A stretch of 64,000 nt of DNA from Pirellulaceae bacterium. Lineage in GTDB: Bacteria; Planctomycetota; Planctomycetia; Pirellulales; Pirellulaceae. The DNA lies in the NCBI GenBank assembly GCA_026004775.1, contig BPJU01000020.1, forward strand, positions 1 to 64,000, read 5' to 3'. The number at the start of each line of letters is the position of its first letter. Position 1 is the stretch's first letter. Position numbers and translations under genes: made by a program. The notes under the pieces were generated by a model. The model had not been told where the DNA came from, searched no databases, and saw only the letters and a list, made by a program, of their open reading frames with translations. Positions 54,052 through 62,478 of the stretch are shown piece by piece.

Positions 54052-54798
54052 TCAGCCCGGGGGGCCGCCGGGCGACTTGCGCCCCACAAAGATGTAGTAG
54101 GGAGACCGGGCGAAAGGAAGATAGGGAACCTTGCCGCGACGTTCGTCGAAGCGCACCGGAGTAAAATGCCGGTGCAGATAGGGCACGTGGTCCGGTGACA
54201 AAAAAACGTTGTCGATCCCGAACCAAAACGGCCAGAAAGCGCGTGTCCACCAGCCATGCCGCTTTAATCCGTCGGGTGGATATTTTCGCGAGATGTAGAA
54301 ATCCACCACACCGATCACGCCCCCAGGACGCAACAATCTCTTGGCGTTGTCGATGGCGGCAAACCAGTCGGGGATCATCGTCAGCGAGTACGAAAAAGTG
54401 ACTACGTCCACCTGTTCTTCCGGAGGCTGGAAACACGTGGCATCCGCCTCCACCGCTTCGACGTTGTTCCAACCCCGCTGTTCGGCTCGCCTGCGACAAA
54501 CCTTCAGCAACGAAGGCGACAGGTCGACCACGTAAACTTTCGAAAGGTCGGTGATCCGTTCGGCAATGAACTCCAGATTGGCCCCGGTGCCACCCCCCAT
54601 ATCGACCCACACGGCTCGAGGGGGAGGATCGATCCAAGAAACCATTTCCTGGCGGCCGTGCAGAAACCGCCGGCGGAAGTCATCATAGGCTTCCGCCTGC
54701 CCGGCGTAGAAGCTCTCCAACCGAGCGGCATGATCTTTGCCGCGGATCGGCTTGAGAACCATGTGGTAGAGAATCTTCAGGTCTGACAAAAAACCCAT
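54052..54798 (-). CDS. btaB: BtaB-like SAM-dependent methyltransferase
   Basis: 248 residues from ATG 54798 (TTG 54816 is an in-frame alternative). The SAM site is WVDMGGGTGANLEF; further motifs are VVDLSPSLL and FSYSLTMIPDWFAA. It resembles the BtaB N-methyltransferases that add three methyl groups to the homoserine head group of betaine lipid DGTS. It is 30 bases downstream of the BtaA-like gene on the same strand, which supports the role. The C-terminus ends RKSPGGPPG. Confidence 0.75.
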   Translation of the reverse strand: MGFLSDLKILYHMVLKPIRGKDHAARLESFYAGQAEAYDDFRRRFLHGRQEMVSWIDPPPRAVWVDMGGGTGANLEFIAERITDLSKVYVVDLSPSLLKVCRRRAEQRGWNNVEAVEADATCFQPPEEQVDVVTFSYSLTMIPDWFAAIDNAKRLLRPGGVIGVVDFYISRKYPPDGLKRHGWWTRAFWPFWFGIDNVFLSPDHVPYLHRHFTPVRFDERRGKVPYLPFARSPYYIFVGRKSPGGPPG

Positions 54799-54828
54799 CG
54801 TTTCTGGTTTTCCCAAACACCGGTGGCA

Positions 54829-55401
54829 CTATACCGCCAGCTCGGCGATGTAAAAACTACCATACGTGTGCACACGATCTTGCCTATGCAACTGCTCAGC
54901 CAACTGGCGATCATATACAAGAAGTTCGTTGATCGGTGTCCGCTGGCCTCGGAATACTACATGGACTCGATCCAAAAAGTCGGTGCGCAGGCCCCCGGAA
55001 CGCCAGATAAGTCGACTACCGGGAACGGCCCGATCGACAATCGCCTGCCACTCCGCCTCCAACAGCGGGAAGAAGCGATCCGATAACCAGTCCATGTGAT
55101 CCAGCAGCACGAAACGCGAGATGCGGACATCGTTTTTTTCCAGAAAGCCCTGCACCGAATCGGTATGGACGCTGATGCGATCCAATCCGTCACGCCGCAA
55201 TCGCTCGAAATTCTCTTCCTTCAGATACTCCGGACAACACTCCGGCGTATAACTTCCCGTAATATACACACGCCAGAAGTAGTTGTCTTTCAAAGGAATC
55301 TCACTGCATACCGCGTCCAGGCAGTCTTCGATAAACTGGAGGACACCGCCTTGGTATTGGGTTTCAATCTGGCGGCGCTGGGCGGGAGGAACCCCCAGCA
55401 T
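54829..55401 (-). CDS. btaA: BtaA-like DUF3419 protein, C-terminal part (after frameshift)
   Basis: 190 residues from the first in-frame ATG of the second part of a split gene. It contains LGVPPAQRRQIE, FIEDCLDAVC, NYFWRVYITGSYTPECCPEYLK, LLDHMDWL and IWRSGGLRTDFLD, all typical of DUF3419. Read in this frame back to about 55481, the sequence runs without stop (KIYFDEIRPRLW...) and joins the N-terminal part. The join is one base off the N-terminal frame. With both parts the protein is about 396 residues, close to usual BtaA length. Confidence 0.8.
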   Translation of the reverse strand: MLGVPPAQRRQIETQYQGGVLQFIEDCLDAVCSEIPLKDNYFWRVYITGSYTPECCPEYLKEENFERLRRDGLDRISVHTDSVQGFLEKNDVRISRFVLLDHMDWLSDRFFPLLEAEWQAIVDRAVPGSRLIWRSGGLRTDFLDRVHVVFRGQRTPINELLVYDRQLAEQLHRQDRVHTYGSFYIAELAV

Positions 55402-56020
55402 GGCCAGGGTGGTATTGCGGTTGAGCGCAAAGCGGATGGTTCGCGTCCAGAGACGAGGCCGGATTTCGTCGAAATAGATCTTTGCGTTGCTCTTCCAGCG
55501 ACGGGGCCTCGATCAGCCGCTGGACCGCCTCATAGACCTTGACCACACGTTCCAGATAAAACCGCAGCCACCGGGCGAACGCCCCGGAAGTACCGCGATA
55601 ATAAAACGACCGGCGCGGGTTGTCGAAAAAACCGATATAGCGATCCCAATAGTCCTGGGCCCACGGACTTAAATCGGCCCGCAACCGGTCGCGATAAGCC
55701 GCCTGCACCTGCGGCCAGTACCCCCGGCCAAACATGGAAAAAAAATCGGGGTATTCCAGCCGCCGGATCGCTGCCATTTTTAGCTCCAGCAGCGCATTTT
55801 GTCGCGGATTCATGTCCACCGCATAAACGTGCGCCGGGCCGACCAGGGCGTAATCCAGCGCATTGCAACCGGCTGAAGTGATGACCAGAATCGAGTCGGT
55901 TGGCCCGATCTGCAGAGCCACCCTGTCCAGGCGGGGGTCTTCCCAGCAGGTGTTGTACACCAGATTGTGTCCGTGGACGAAATGAAAAACCCGCCCGCTC
56001 AACCAATTCCATATCGCCAT
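55364..56020 (-). CDS. btaA: BtaA-like DUF3419 protein, N-terminal part (before frameshift)
   Basis: 218 residues from ATG 56020, preceded by GGGAG. It contains the substrate and SAM region: LVYNTCWEDPRLDRVAL, SAGCNALDYAL and AVDMNPRQNALLELK. In BtaA this domain transfers the 3-amino-3-carboxypropyl group of SAM to diacylglycerol. At LEEQRKDLF the frame leaves the family sequence; the +1 frame continues it. The open frame extends upstream to 56224, but that part is not protein-like. Confidence 0.8.
   Translation of the reverse strand: MAIWNWLSGRVFHFVHGHNLVYNTCWEDPRLDRVALQIGPTDSILVITSAGCNALDYALVGPAHVYAVDMNPRQNALLELKMAAIRRLEYPDFFSMFGRGYWPQVQAAYRDRLRADLSPWAQDYWDRYIGFFDNPRRSFYYRGTSGAFARWLRFYLERVVKVYEAVQRLIEAPSLEEQRKDLFRRNPASSLDANHPLCAQPQYHPGHAGGSSRPAPPD
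55478..55486 (-). other. Frameshift point inside btaA
   Basis: On the minus strand the sequence around CGCAAAGATC at these bases changes reading frame by one base; skipping one A of the AAA run (55481-55483) joins EEQR to KIYFDEIRPRLW and restores one DUF3419 frame. It is a real mutation, a sequencing error in a homopolymer or, less likely, programmed shifting. Confidence 0.75.
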
Positions 56021-56341
56021 GCGCTTCGCCAAGCTCCCTTCAAAAATTGTCCCACCGCCATGCCACCGCTCGGCGTGTGTTCCGCTCGACACCGTGGATC
56101 GGAAAGCCCAAGACACTTGAAAACCGCAGGCGCGGTGCGCAACCCGTCGGGCAAGACAAGCTCCCAGGCCTCCCTCCAATGCCCCCTTCGCACGGCATCC
56201 CCAAAACCGGCACAGCGCGTACATCCGGGTCGTCGGGGAATGTGCACGGTCGCGTTTGGGCTCCGGTTCGACCGGCGGCTGATCAACGACTGGCGATATT
56301 CTACCGCAGGCAGCCGCAGCTACAATGCGGCAGCCGCAGCA
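56021..56341. other. Intergenic region upstream of btaA
   Basis: About 320 bp between the sialidase-like gene stop and the btaA start on the minus strand. It holds a TAGAAT -10-like hexamer on the minus strand (plus 56298-56303) and a 12-base direct repeat GGCAGCCGCAGC at 56309-56320 and 56329-56340, at a 20-base period. No gene is supported. Confidence 0.4.
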
Positions 56342-57400
56342 TTACGGCTCGCCGAGAATCTCGCCGGGTTGCCATTTTTGCGGATCGAGCACCACATGAG
56401 CAATTCGCTGGCGTTTCCAGGTGTAACTGACGTGCACCAGGCCGTCCGAGGTTTGGATGACGGCCGGATAAGAAAACTCGCCCGGTTCCGATTCTAGCCG
56501 CGCCACGCGCCGCCATTGCCGCCCATCGGCGGAGATGGCTGCATCCAGGGGCGAACGGCCGCGGATTGTCGGGTTGTAGACCAACACGTGCGTGCCATCG
56601 GCAAGCGTCACGGCATCGATACCGGAATTCGGATTGGGGAGGACCGTCGGCGCCAGATCACTCCAGTGCCGGCCGCCGTCCTGCGACCATGCCTCCAAAA
56701 TACGTCCCGCTCGACGAGCCCGGCACAGAATCTGCAAAACCTCCGGCGAATGCACCAGTATCGCCGGCTGGATCGCCTCCGGTGCATCGCCGGGATTGAG
56801 CACCTGCGTCTTGTGCCAATCGCTTCCCAGGTTCTCAGTCCATTCCATGTGCACCCGCCAGCCGTCGTGCTCGGTGCTGGAACCGCTCAACATCCGCCCG
56901 CCGGCCAACCAGATCGGTTTGTTCTTGATAGGCCCCAGGATGCCGTCGGGCAGTCGCACCGGCTCGGACCAGTTCTTGCCGTTGTCCGACGACCGCCGCC
57001 ACATGCCCCACCAACTGCTGGGTCGGGGACCGACCTTATAGAAAAGCCACACTTCGCCACCGGGAGTCCGCGTCAGCACCGGATTCCAGCAGGGAAAACG
57101 GGTTCCATCCGGCTGAGCGCCATCGGCCACAGGTTCCGGTGCGGTCCAGCCTTGCGGTCCGCGCCGTGCCAGCCAGATCCTCACGTCCGGATGCCCTTCG
57201 CGCGTGCCTCCGAACCAGGCGGCCAGCAGTCCCTCCGGAGTCTCCAGCAACGTCGACGCATGACACTCCGGGAACGGCGCAACGGTGAACACGAACTCTT
57301 TCAGCACCATGCCCGCCTCCTGGGCTACCACTGCTGGCAAGCTCACGAGCACCGCTACGCACATCGCAACTGCTCGAAGGGCCAAACGCGAACCTGCCAT
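56342..57400 (-). CDS. Exported sialidase/BNR-repeat protein
   Basis: 352 residues from ATG 57400, chosen because AAGGAG lies eight bases upstream; the open frame goes to 57760 through the coding region of another gene. A signal peptide (ALRAVAMCVAVLVSLPAVVAQ) leads to a six-bladed propeller-like domain with Asp-box motifs (SSDNGKNW, SQDGGRHW, SADGRQW). Similar proteins are called exo-alpha-sialidase, but many planctomycete members probably hydrolyse other sugars or only bind them. It is the last gene of the same-strand run after the pseudopilus genes. Confidence 0.8.
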   Translation of the reverse strand: MAGSRLALRAVAMCVAVLVSLPAVVAQEAGMVLKEFVFTVAPFPECHASTLLETPEGLLAAWFGGTREGHPDVRIWLARRGPQGWTAPEPVADGAQPDGTRFPCWNPVLTRTPGGEVWLFYKVGPRPSSWWGMWRRSSDNGKNWSEPVRLPDGILGPIKNKPIWLAGGRMLSGSSTEHDGWRVHMEWTENLGSDWHKTQVLNPGDAPEAIQPAILVHSPEVLQILCRARRAGRILEAWSQDGGRHWSDLAPTVLPNPNSGIDAVTLADGTHVLVYNPTIRGRSPLDAAISADGRQWRRVARLESEPGEFSYPAVIQTSDGLVHVSYTWKRQRIAHVVLDPQKWQPGEILGEP

Positions 57401-57435
57401 AGACGACTCCTTTAATTCTTTTCGCTTCATATTCC

Positions 57436-58788
57436 TCATGAATAGCTCCAGCTTTCCGCCACTTCGGCAAAAATCACCAAATATCTGAATATAATCACTC
57501 CCATCGTCCCGACCACCGCGGCTACCATGAAAACCATGGTTATGGAGACTGCGTGATGAACGAGCGCGAGGCGGGTGAGAAATTGCTGGCGGAGTTGGAT
57601 CGCCAATCGCCGCAACCGCGCCGCCAGGAGTGCTTGCGTCCGGACGCCCCCCAAGCTCCTCGTTTCCTTCACACTCAGTATTTTGGCTTGGCCAAGCGCC
57701 TGCGGCAGCGACATACCGGCCGCGACCGCACGCTGCGCCTTCTGCAACCGATATTGCCATGATCGCTTCGGATATACTTCAGCCAGAGCCGTCAAATAAT
57801 CCAGCTCCGACCAGCCACTCTGCATTCCCGTTCCCATATGATCAATGATTCTGGCCGCGTCTAACGGCCTGGTGAACCAATCCCACAAACCGCTATAACC
57901 CTTGATTATTCCCCAATGATAGAGCAGTGCAAAAACAGTAATAAATCCGAAAGGCACAACCGACACTAACATGACCGGGAGCACCACGAAGTGAATGTAC
58001 CATAATAGTACCAACTCTCCCGATTGGTCCACGACTGTTGGCTCCGCTTCACGAATCGCATCAATTATAAAAACTAAGAAGTGCACTTGCGCTGAAACGA
58101 TAATGCCTGAGGCGGCGATTATCCCACTAGCATACCAGATGGTGCGGACGATCGAATCGACAACGTTCGGAATGGAGGTATCGGAGGGCGTCAGATGCGA
58201 CATGGTGTGTTGGAGATTTCCCATCCGAATGCCAAGAGCGATTGCCAGGTCGCCGTCGACTGTGGTACGTCCCCAGGCGGCACGAAGAGCACGATCGGGA
58301 GAGTAGCCCGCTTCGAGCAACCGTGCCAATCGCCGGCTCCGCCGCCGAAGCCGTCCGGACGTGTCCCTACTGAGGCTTTGGAAAGCCGCCGCCAAAGGTG
58401 AACCGGAGAGTACCGCTTGGCGCAGGGTCCAAAGTAATAAACGCTCCGGCCGGCCGTTCGCTAGCGACCAGATGGTAAACACTCCCGCCAGCAACACTCC
58501 GCCGGCAATAACCGCGAACCCAGCCAACTCGCGCACAATCAGCGGTGCAGCCGGCGTGCTCAGATATCCTGACAGGGCAAATCGGTAGTACGAGTCGGCC
58601 AAAATACCTGCTTGTGCATAAATCCACGCAACCAACAGCAGGTAGCCCATCGCCCGAAGTACAGCCACGCGGAACCCGACGCGGTGGTGCCGGATTTGGA
58701 TACCCCGAGCGGTCCACAGCAGTCCTGCTCCTGCCAGTCCAATGGTACAACATATTACTGCTATTAGCAGAGAGGCCACGACCGGCAC
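57436..58788 (-). CDS. Type II secretion F-family membrane protein, long form, copy 1
   Basis: 450 residues from GTG 58788. Several membrane segments lie in the first ~100 residues and again in the middle and at the end. Two F-type cytoplasmic domains are recognisable (about 110-205 with LLLWTLRQAVLSGSPLAAAF and GRTTVDGD, and about 310-410). Clearly paralogous along its whole length to the gene at 62475. Spacing of ten bases to the shorter F-type gene upstream indicates one operon. It would form part of the inner-membrane platform of a type II/IV pilus-like machine. Confidence 0.85.
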   Translation of the reverse strand: MPVVASLLIAVICCTIGLAGAGLLWTARGIQIRHHRVGFRVAVLRAMGYLLLVAWIYAQAGILADSYYRFALSGYLSTPAAPLIVRELAGFAVIAGGVLLAGVFTIWSLANGRPERLLLWTLRQAVLSGSPLAAAFQSLSRDTSGRLRRRSRRLARLLEAGYSPDRALRAAWGRTTVDGDLAIALGIRMGNLQHTMSHLTPSDTSIPNVVDSIVRTIWYASGIIAASGIIVSAQVHFLVFIIDAIREAEPTVVDQSGELVLLWYIHFVVLPVMLVSVVPFGFITVFALLYHWGIIKGYSGLWDWFTRPLDAARIIDHMGTGMQSGWSELDYLTALAEVYPKRSWQYRLQKAQRAVAAGMSLPQALGQAKILSVKETRSLGGVRTQALLAARLRRLAIQLRQQFLTRLALVHHAVSITMVFMVAAVVGTMGVIIFRYLVIFAEVAESWSYS

Positions 58789-58798
58789 CCACCTTCTA

Positions 58799-59932
58799 CT
58801 ACGCCATAGTTGCGATAAAAGACATCAAAAGCAATACGGTGTGCAGCACCGCAATGGCGGCCAGCGCCAGTGCGATCGGGGCCACGATAACCGGCACACG
58901 CCGGGCTGCCAATTCGACTTTCCCCGTCAAATAATTTGCCGCATGAATGAAACCTTGCTCAAGGCAGTGCCTTTCTTCCGACCAACGGATAAACGTAAGC
59001 ACCGTGCGGGGTAGGGCATAACATTGAGAAAGCGCCTCACCCAGCGGCATACCTCGTCGCACGCTCTGGATACACGGCTCGATATTGGCTTCCAATATCC
59101 CGCTTCCCGATAACTGCCCAGCCGTGCGGATTGCCTGGTCGGCAGGCAGGCCGGCTTGAACCAGTGTCGCCATCATGCGCAGCCACGGAACAAACAACGC
59201 GCCTTCGTATATTTCCCCAAACACAGGGCTGCTCAATACCAACCACTCCCAGGCCGAACGCCTCAGTGTTCCGCGCAATAGTACAAGAACTCCGCACGTC
59301 AAAATGAACGACGTGGATTGCACCAGCAGCACCTGCAAAGGCATGCTGCGCGCCGCACTGATCTCCAGGAATCGCATCCAGGCATCAAGAGTCGCCACAA
59401 TAATGACAGTAAGAAACGTTACCACCAGAAGTGATAACAGCGGATAGGCCAGTGCCGCGAGCAACTGGCGGCGCAGGCGCTGCCGCCAGACCAGGCCGCT
59501 GAGAAGTTCCAGAAAAACTTCGGCAGGTTGAGGTGTTTCGAGTGCTGCAACAAGGTAAGCTCGATAGCGCGCAGGCATCCGCACGCCGGTAAGGACCTGG
59601 CCGAGCGGAGTGCCTTGGCGGCAATCCTCCGCGGCTCGCTTCAGCACGGCCGCCAGCCGGGCATCCGACACAGCACATGCCGCCGCCTCCAAAACCTGGT
59701 CCGCCGGCAGCCGAGCGGCTTGACCAGCCGCCAGCTCCGATACAAGCTGGTGGCTCTGCCAACTACTCAACTGGTCTGGCCCCGGTCTCAACTCTTCCAG
59801 TTTTTGAATACACAGTACCTCGTCCCACCTTTCGGCCAAACGGCTGCGCAAGTCGTGCTCATCGATCGCCTCCAATTCCAGCTCAACCGTCCGCCCGTCA
59901 GGCGTGCGCAGCGAACAACGGTAGTACGCCAA
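58799..59932 (-). CDS. gspF: Type II secretion F-family membrane protein, short form, copy 1
   Basis: 377 residues if the start is TTG 59932, which has GGAGGAG about eight bases upstream; the open frame begins at TTG 59953. Two F-type domains with GspF/PilC patterns (QLVSELAAGQAARLPADQVLEAAA and WLRMMATLVQAGLPADQAI), each followed by membrane segments, and a final pair of helices. It acts as the polytopic inner-membrane protein coupling the ATPase to the pseudopilus. The C-terminus closely resembles the partial gene at the window edge. Confidence 0.87.
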   Translation of the reverse strand: MAYYRCSLRTPDGRTVELELEAIDEHDLRSRLAERWDEVLCIQKLEELRPGPDQLSSWQSHQLVSELAAGQAARLPADQVLEAAACAVSDARLAAVLKRAAEDCRQGTPLGQVLTGVRMPARYRAYLVAALETPQPAEVFLELLSGLVWRQRLRRQLLAALAYPLLSLLVVTFLTVIIVATLDAWMRFLEISAARSMPLQVLLVQSTSFILTCGVLVLLRGTLRRSAWEWLVLSSPVFGEIYEGALFVPWLRMMATLVQAGLPADQAIRTAGQLSGSGILEANIEPCIQSVRRGMPLGEALSQCYALPRTVLTFIRWSEERHCLEQGFIHAANYLTGKVELAARRVPVIVAPIALALAAIAVLHTVLLLMSFIATMA

Positions 59933-60135
59933 GCCGCCACTCCTCCCACCCAAGCGACGTTACCGTATGGCAGCATTCGCTGCCACTCCACGCACTACAC
60001 AGTCCCCTCGTTCCCAGCGCCGACATGGCAAACCATTACCGGAAAAGGGAGCCTGGTCAGCATCAAAAGCAATCTTTCTTCCACAACCAAATATCCGGCG
60101 TATTTGTCGACGATTCGCCTGCTGAATCCGCGAGG

Positions 60136-61044
60136 TCAAAAATCTTTGTCACGTGGCAATTCGCCGTCGGCTCGATTAGCCAGTTGCTGCCACACAGCCG
60201 CATCTACATTCGTAGACAGGCCGTTGACGCTCCCGTCTCCTCTGGCGATATTCACTAACCCTTTGTGGACCATTTGTAAGCCGCCGGGTTTCAGGGCGGC
60301 TCCAGCCGCGAGTTCCTCTTTTGCCTTCGGATCGTCAAACGAGACAACCTGTCCCGCCGGTATCACCAAGGGATGACTTATAGCCAACCCAGGCATACAG
60401 CGCAGGGTGGCACGCGTCCCCGACATCCACCGCAGACCGATCATCTCGTCCAACTGTGCGTCGTTTATCTCCCCGAAAAACGCCGTGTGGGACAATCCGT
60501 CCTGGAAGTCGCGAGTGGTAAGGAACTTATTGAGAATAAACGCCCCGTTGTTGGTTTCGTCAATCGGAGCCGGCTGATCGTGGTGAATTCCCGCATAGTT
60601 ATGAGCATTACTGACACTCGACGGGCAATGGATCAACACAAAGTCGTAAGCATACACTTGTGCGTTATTGGCATGATAAACGCCTACACTAAAGTCGATT
60701 CTATCGTATGCATTGTATTGCTCGATATACGGCAGGAGCCGCACCAGCCAGTTGTGATGATAGCCCTGCGGCACGCTGCGGATGGGCCCTTTTTCGTCCA
60801 CCGTTCCGGCAGGGAAACACCGGTAGGCCAGTTCATAGTTATGCACGGCAATGATCAGACTCATCAAATTGTGCTGGCACCTCACGCGGCGTGCAGCGTC
60901 GCGCGCGGCCTGCACAGCCGGTAGCAAAAGCGCAACCAATATGCTGATGATGGCCAAGACCACAAGCAGCTCAACCAGCGTGAAGCCGGCTGCTTTTTTC
61001 GGTGTCCACCAGCCGAAAGAGTGGCACCTCTGCCGGTATGTCAT
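60136..61044 (-). CDS. DUF1559 prepilin-type protein (major pseudopilin)
   Basis: 302 residues. The N-terminal prepilin cleavage site is AAG|FTLVELL with Glu at +5, followed by a long helix (VVLAIISILVALLLPAVQAARDAARR). The C-terminal DUF1559 domain has HHNWLVRLLPYIEQYN, NYAGIHH and SVNGLSTNVDAAVWQQL. The ATG is preceded by AAAGGAG. Such proteins are very numerous in planctomycetes. It directly follows the K-like minor pseudopilin. Confidence 0.93.
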   Translation of the reverse strand: MTYRQRCHSFGWWTPKKAAGFTLVELLVVLAIISILVALLLPAVQAARDAARRVRCQHNLMSLIIAVHNYELAYRCFPAGTVDEKGPIRSVPQGYHHNWLVRLLPYIEQYNAYDRIDFSVGVYHANNAQVYAYDFVLIHCPSSVSNAHNYAGIHHDQPAPIDETNNGAFILNKFLTTRDFQDGLSHTAFFGEINDAQLDEMIGLRWMSGTRATLRCMPGLAISHPLVIPAGQVVSFDDPKAKEELAAGAALKPGGLQMVHKGLVNIARGDGSVNGLSTNVDAAVWQQLANRADGELPRDKDF

Positions 61045-61046
61045 CT

Positions 61047-61481
61047 TTATGGCTCCTTTTTCTGCTCGCTGCTTTCAGCCCGTTTATGCGGCGACGTTAA
61101 AATCGGTAGGGAAAACTTGCGGTGGGCAAAGTCCGATACGAATTCAGCTCCTTCGAACTCAATAGTGACTTGCCTGGCGGAATCCGAAGCCGGAACGTGT
61201 ATCCGGAGTTTGATGCCCGACAAACCCGATTCGGTTAGCACCGGCGGTTGCCAGATCTCCCCCGCATATCCCGGGTCGCGCTCCAGACGCGACGCAGCGC
61301 GTTCCGCAGCGGCCCGCACCAGCCAATATTGCTGGCGCTCATCGACCCACACGCGCCGCTGCCGCAATAACTTGAGCTGTTGCCAGGAGGTGGCCCCCGC
61401 AATGGCACCGAACACGGCCAGGAATACAATCACCATCACGGTCAGTGAGCCGTGGTGGTTTATTCGTGATGGTCGCTTCAT
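61047..61481 (-). CDS. GspK/PilX-like minor pseudopilin
   Basis: 144 residues from ATG 61481, with GGAAGG upstream; it overlaps the J-like gene by four bases. The cleavage region HHG|SLTVM lacks Glu at +5, as is known for GspK, which caps the tip. A hydrophobic helix follows (VMVIVFLAVFGAIAG). The rest has no GspK alpha-domain that I can see, so it is shorter than usual GspK (about 300 residues). Confidence 0.65.
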   Translation of the reverse strand: MKRPSRINHHGSLTVMVIVFLAVFGAIAGATSWQQLKLLRQRRVWVDERQQYWLVRAAAERAASRLERDPGYAGEIWQPPVLTESGLSGIKLRIHVPASDSARQVTIEFEGAEFVSDFAHRKFSLPILTSPHKRAESSEQKKEP

Positions 61482-62083
61482 GGAGTAGTCCTTCCGGGTA
61501 GTTCGCTGGTTGCCTGATCGGTCGCTTGCCGTGCAGCCGTGCGGAGGCATATTACCCATAACCGATCGCCGGTTCCGAAGGTCAATTCTCCCGTGCCGTC
61601 CTCAAACGCTCTCCAAGAAAATGTTTCCGCAGGAACATGGAAACTATCTGTCACTGTAGTAGATTGTGGGGCTGCCTGCGAGTCGGCTGTTTCACGTCGC
61701 CTTATATCGTGCGGCCCCGGTTCATATTCGACACGCAGGGGTGGGCCTGCGGGCTGGTCGAATAGCAATACAAGCCTGCCGGATTCAAACGACACCCTGC
61801 CTCCTTGCAAAACGTCGTCGCGAATGGTGCGGACAAAGCGCAGCAGCTCATGCTGCGACGCGTAGAGTTGTTCGAGTCGCTGCGTGTCCTGAAATACCCG
61901 GTGGAACATCATGGCGAGAAGTGCCAGGAACACAGCCGATCCGGAAATGTAGACCAGGCTATGAACCAAGGTATAGCCACAGCGCCAATGACGGTGGCCG
62001 CCGGCCGTCTTCCGGCAGCATGTGACAGGAGCGAGCCGCGACTGGTTCGGCTGGTAATTCTGTTCGCCTGCGACGCGCATCAT
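61478..62083 (-). CDS. GspJ-like minor pseudopilin
   Basis: 201 residues from ATG 62083, which overlaps the I-like stop as ATGA; a GTG at 62092 is an alternative. After a basic Cys/His-rich leader comes CG|YTLVHSLVYISGSAVFLALL. The cleavage Gly is present but Glu at +5 is replaced by His. The C-terminal domain has beta strands (GRLVLLFDQPAG, TGELTFGTGDRLWVICL). Order I-J-K on the same strand supports the assignment. Confidence 0.65.
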   Translation of the reverse strand: MMRVAGEQNYQPNQSRLAPVTCCRKTAGGHRHWRCGYTLVHSLVYISGSAVFLALLAMMFHRVFQDTQRLEQLYASQHELLRFVRTIRDDVLQGGRVSFESGRLVLLFDQPAGPPLRVEYEPGPHDIRRRETADSQAAPQSTTVTDSFHVPAETFSWRAFEDGTGELTFGTGDRLWVICLRTAARQATDQATSELPGRTTP

Positions 62084-62478
62084 CGAGCACACCTCCAGGC
62101 GGAAAGGCGTATCACCGCATCACCGGTTCCCGGCGCATCCACGGGGACGCTTACATCGATGCGTTTGACGCCGGGCGCGCTCTGGTCGGTCACAACGCTC
62201 ACGTGCACTTGCGACACGTCCCAAGCTGGAAGGCGGTGAGCAAGGTATCGGGAGGCCGGTTCGGGGTGGAGGGAGTCCCAGGGCATCGCCGAGAGTAGTT
62301 CCAAAGCATTTTCGGCCGCCATCAATGCCCGGAGTTCCGCCAGGCTGAGCCGCTCCATGCGACGTACCTGGATACTCCAACTACCGACCAGTCCCAGCAC
62401 GGCGCCGAGCAGACTCAACGCCACGAGCAACTCCAGAAGCAAATCCGCGCGCCGGCCTCCGTATTGGTGCCTTTTCAT
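62080..62478 (-). CDS. GspI-like minor pseudopilin
   Basis: 132 residues; the ATG overlaps the stop of the long F-family gene (ATGA). The N-terminus RRA|DLLLELLVALSLLGAV aligns to GspI (FTLLEVLVAL) with Glu at +5, but with Ala instead of Gly at -1 and Asp at +1. Then a short periplasmic domain. Minor pseudopilins I, J and K form the tip complex in known systems; the assignment rests on order and N-terminal pattern. Confidence 0.65.
   Translation of the reverse strand: MKRHQYGGRRADLLLELLVALSLLGAVLGLVGSWSIQVRRMERLSLAELRALMAAENALELLSAMPWDSLHPEPASRYLAHRLPAWDVSQVHVSVVTDQSAPGVKRIDVSVPVDAPGTGDAVIRLSAWRCAR

Noticed and set aside
55478-55486. Programmed ribosomal frameshifting in btaA.
   Set aside because: A +1 shift is needed and there is no slippery heptamer, stop codon at the shift or clear stimulatory structure; an indel is simpler.
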